The notes beneath the pieces were generated by a model that was not told the DNA's origin, ran no database searches, and saw only the letters and a list, made by a program, of their open reading frames with translations. From the NCBI GenBank assembly GCA_036393295.1, contig DASWHF010000044.1, forward strand, positions 8,924-72,923: DNA of 64,000 nt, in the 5' to 3' direction. How positions within the stretch are numbered: the stretch's first letter is position 1; each line of letters opens with the position of its first letter. Positions 62,643 to 64,000 of this stretch are shown one piece after another. The stretch comes from DASWHF01 sp036393295 (GTDB lineage Bacteria; Pseudomonadota; Gammaproteobacteria; Acidiferrobacterales; UBA6901). Made by a program: the position numbers and the translations under genes.

Positions 62643-62939
62643 TCATTGCGCGTTGCTGAGCTCGTAGTACTCCAGCGAGCGCATGAACACCTCCTTGTCC
62701 ACCGGTGCGGTGCCGTCGTCCAGCAGGCCCGCGGCCAGGCTGGTCTCGTCGCCGAGCTCGCCGCCCTTCCAGGGAACGATGTAGAGCGACTTCGGCGTTT
62801 CGTGGTTGCCGACGATCGACATGCCGGACAGGGCCTTGGCGTCGGCGTCGGCCTTCCGGGCGCGGTCGCCCTTGTCCTGCGCGTGGACCAGTGCCGGCAG
62901 CGACAACAGCACGGCGCTACAGACGATTGTCTTGATCAT
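62643..62939 (-). CDS. Small periplasmic protein of the exb/agmX cluster
   Basis: 98 residues with a clear signal peptide (IKTIVCSAVLLSLPALVHA) and a mature region with ETPKSLYIVPWKG and VDKEVFMRSLEYYEL. AGGAGG lies at ideal spacing to ATG 62939. I do not recognise the family; position suggests a periplasmic accessory of the transport complex. Confidence 0.75.
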   Translation of the reverse strand: MIKTIVCSAVLLSLPALVHAQDKGDRARKADADAKALSGMSIVGNHETPKSLYIVPWKGGELGDETSLAAGLLDDGTAPVDKEVFMRSLEYYELSNAQ

Positions 62940-62974
62940 CGAACCTCCTGCGGATCTCACTTACACTATAGCGA

Positions 62975-63595
62975 TCAGCGGCCCATCCTGGTCTTGACGT
63001 CGGCGATCCAGATCTCCACCGACTTGTCGCCCGGCACCGCCTGACCGTACAGTTCGTAGTGTTTCAAGGCGCATGCGAAATCCCGCAGGTAGAGATCGCA
63101 GAGGATCGCCAGATTCTTCCTCGCGGGCAGGAAATGCGGGGATCGGTCCAGGGCGTGTTCGTAGGTCTTTCGCGCCTCGGCGAACCGGCCGGTCCGGCGG
63201 TAGAGCAGGCCGTACTCGTTATTGGCGATCGGGTGGTCGGGATTGATCTCGAGCGCCTTCTTGAGGTTTTCCTCGGCGATTGCGAGGTTGCCGAGCTGCT
63301 GATGGGCGATGGCCAGATTGATGTACGGCGCGGTGTTGGCCTTGGCGCGGTCGGTGAGCCGGGTCAGGAGCTCGACGCCCTTCTCGAGGTCGCCGGCATG
63401 CACGACTTTCATGGCCGCCTCGAACTCGGCGCGCACGTCGGCGTCGACCGGCTCCACGCGGGCCAAAGGGATCGCATCGGACCTGGCCGCCGAACCGGCC
63501 GGGCCGGTCGCGCAACCGGCCACGGTCAGGAGGGCGGCCAGCAACAACCACCGGCCGCCGTCCGACAGCGGGGTCCGGTCATGATTGGGGTGCAT
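62975..63595 (-). CDS. TPR-repeat lipoprotein
   Basis: 206 residues. A lipobox (TVAGC) near residue 28 marks it as a lipoprotein. Three or more TPR units follow (YINLAIAHQQLGNLAIAEEN, NNEYGLLYRRTGRFAEARKT, RKNLAILCDLYLRDFACALKH). GAGG lies before ATG 63595. Envelope TPR proteins of this kind accompany Tol-like gliding and Ton systems. Confidence 0.85.
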   Translation of the reverse strand: MHPNHDRTPLSDGGRWLLLAALLTVAGCATGPAGSAARSDAIPLARVEPVDADVRAEFEAAMKVVHAGDLEKGVELLTRLTDRAKANTAPYINLAIAHQQLGNLAIAEENLKKALEINPDHPIANNEYGLLYRRTGRFAEARKTYEHALDRSPHFLPARKNLAILCDLYLRDFACALKHYELYGQAVPGDKSVEIWIADVKTRMGR

Positions 63596-63707
63596 ACTGC
63601 CTCTTGGCACGGCACTTTTCCTGTTGACGGGGAGATGACCAACGCAGCGGGTGGGCAGCCTGTCGTCCTGGTCGCGGGCACGCCTGCCGGCCCTGACATT
63701 ACTTAAG

Positions 63708-63736
63708 GAAATAGCCATAAACCCCCCAACTGTCAA
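63708..63736 (-). promoter_or_regulatory. Predicted promoter of the TPR-exb-agmX operon
   Basis: On the minus strand TTGACA (63736-63731), 17 bases, TATTTC (63713-63708). The first gene starts about 113 bases downstream. The -10 is weak but the -35 is perfect. Confidence 0.45.
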
Positions 63737-63865
63737 CGAAACGCCGATGGCCGCGCTGCCCCGCCGTCTGAAGGGACGCGCCGACGTCCCCGGCCGGGGC
63801 GGCCCGGCCGTCCTGACGCGTCCCGGGGCGCCGGATCCCCGCGGGGCCGCCGCCGGCCGCGCCGC

Positions 63866-64000
63866 TCACCGCATCGACACGTCGGTCGCCGACCGGTAGT
63901 TGAAGGGACCGAGGGTGTCGATGTAGCCGGTCGTCGCCTCGGGCTTGGCGTAGCGCGCCGGCATCAAGGTCGCGAGCCGGCCGATGCTCTTGTCGATCCA
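63866..64000 (-). CDS. C-terminal end of an unidentified protein (partial)
   Basis: 44 residues in frame from the window end to TGA at 63866-63868: IDKSIGRLATLMPARYAKPE, then ATTGYIDTLGPFNYRSATDV. No family can be assigned from this much. Composition matches the neighbouring core genes. It lies 270 bases upstream of the TPR gene, with the predicted promoter between. Confidence 0.55.
   Translation of the reverse strand, partial: WIDKSIGRLATLMPARYAKPEATTGYIDTLGPFNYRSATDVSMR

Overview
The window is a GC-rich (roughly two-thirds G+C by eye), densely coding chromosomal segment of a Gram-negative proteobacterium, most likely a gammaproteobacterium. Evidence for this is the macromolecular-synthesis locus (tsaD divergent from rpsU-yqeY-dnaG-rpoD-tRNA), a mreBCD-mrdA-rodA-mltB-rlpA-dacA elongasome cluster running into ybeD-lipB-lipA, HflD, Slt and MltB, and several outer-membrane barrels. 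A Chromatiales/Acidiferrobacterales-like relative would fit, but the genus cannot be fixed from the sequence. No rRNA, CRISPR array, intact transposase or prophage was seen.

Layout. 0-3.2 kb: zinc-type uptake cluster (partial CxxC protein, outer-membrane barrel, ZnuA-like, ZnuB-like) with no ATPase gene in view. 3.3-8.2 kb: ArnT/PMT-family glycosyltransferase, RlmI, Lgt, small outer-membrane barrel. 8.3-16.5 kb: TauE/SafE permease, Sad-type aldehyde dehydrogenase, Slt, NDUFA9-like protein, RRM protein, lipoprotein aminopeptidase, Cca. 16.6-21 kb: HExxH membrane protein, MidA-type methyltransferase, folate genes (pteridine reductase, FolK, FolB), PlsY. 21-28 kb: TsaD, rpsU-yqeY-dnaG-rpoD-tRNA-Ile2 and an HD-GYP response regulator. 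28.1-40.4 kb: a long minus-strand series for cell-wall elongation and lipoate synthesis. 40.5-45.4 kb: gatCAB, a diguanylate cyclase, a DUF2892 protein. 45.4-49.5 kb: accessory region with a remnant duplication, REP-like elements, and an AT-richer island in which two Xre-type regulators face each other across paired palindromes. 49.5-52.5 kb: outer-membrane protein divergent from a RegB/RegA-type redox two-component pair. 52.5-59.5 kb: HflD, DUF59, VOC, patatin, orphan ParA, a run of six hairpins, a CMD-Rieske fusion, membrane-anchored GH3, GFA protein. 59.6-64 kb: a minus-strand Ton/Tol-like energy-transduction cluster (TPR lipoprotein, small periplasmic protein, ExbB, two ExbD, AgmX/TonB-like).

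The most unusual content is intergenic: (i) three copies of a ~120-bp element with TTAGCCACGGGG-type terminal inverted repeats; (ii) purine/pyrimidine-armed elements, two sharing the left end AAAGGTACAAGA; (iii) a GGGGTCGGAGT REP-like family confined to 43.9-52.5 kb, including a 102-bp element with perfect 34-bp arms; (iv) six consecutive hairpins at 56.16-56.36 kb. Several housekeeping genes (cca, dnaG, slt) have -10 boxes placed so that transcription would begin at or next to the start codon, suggesting leaderless mRNAs.
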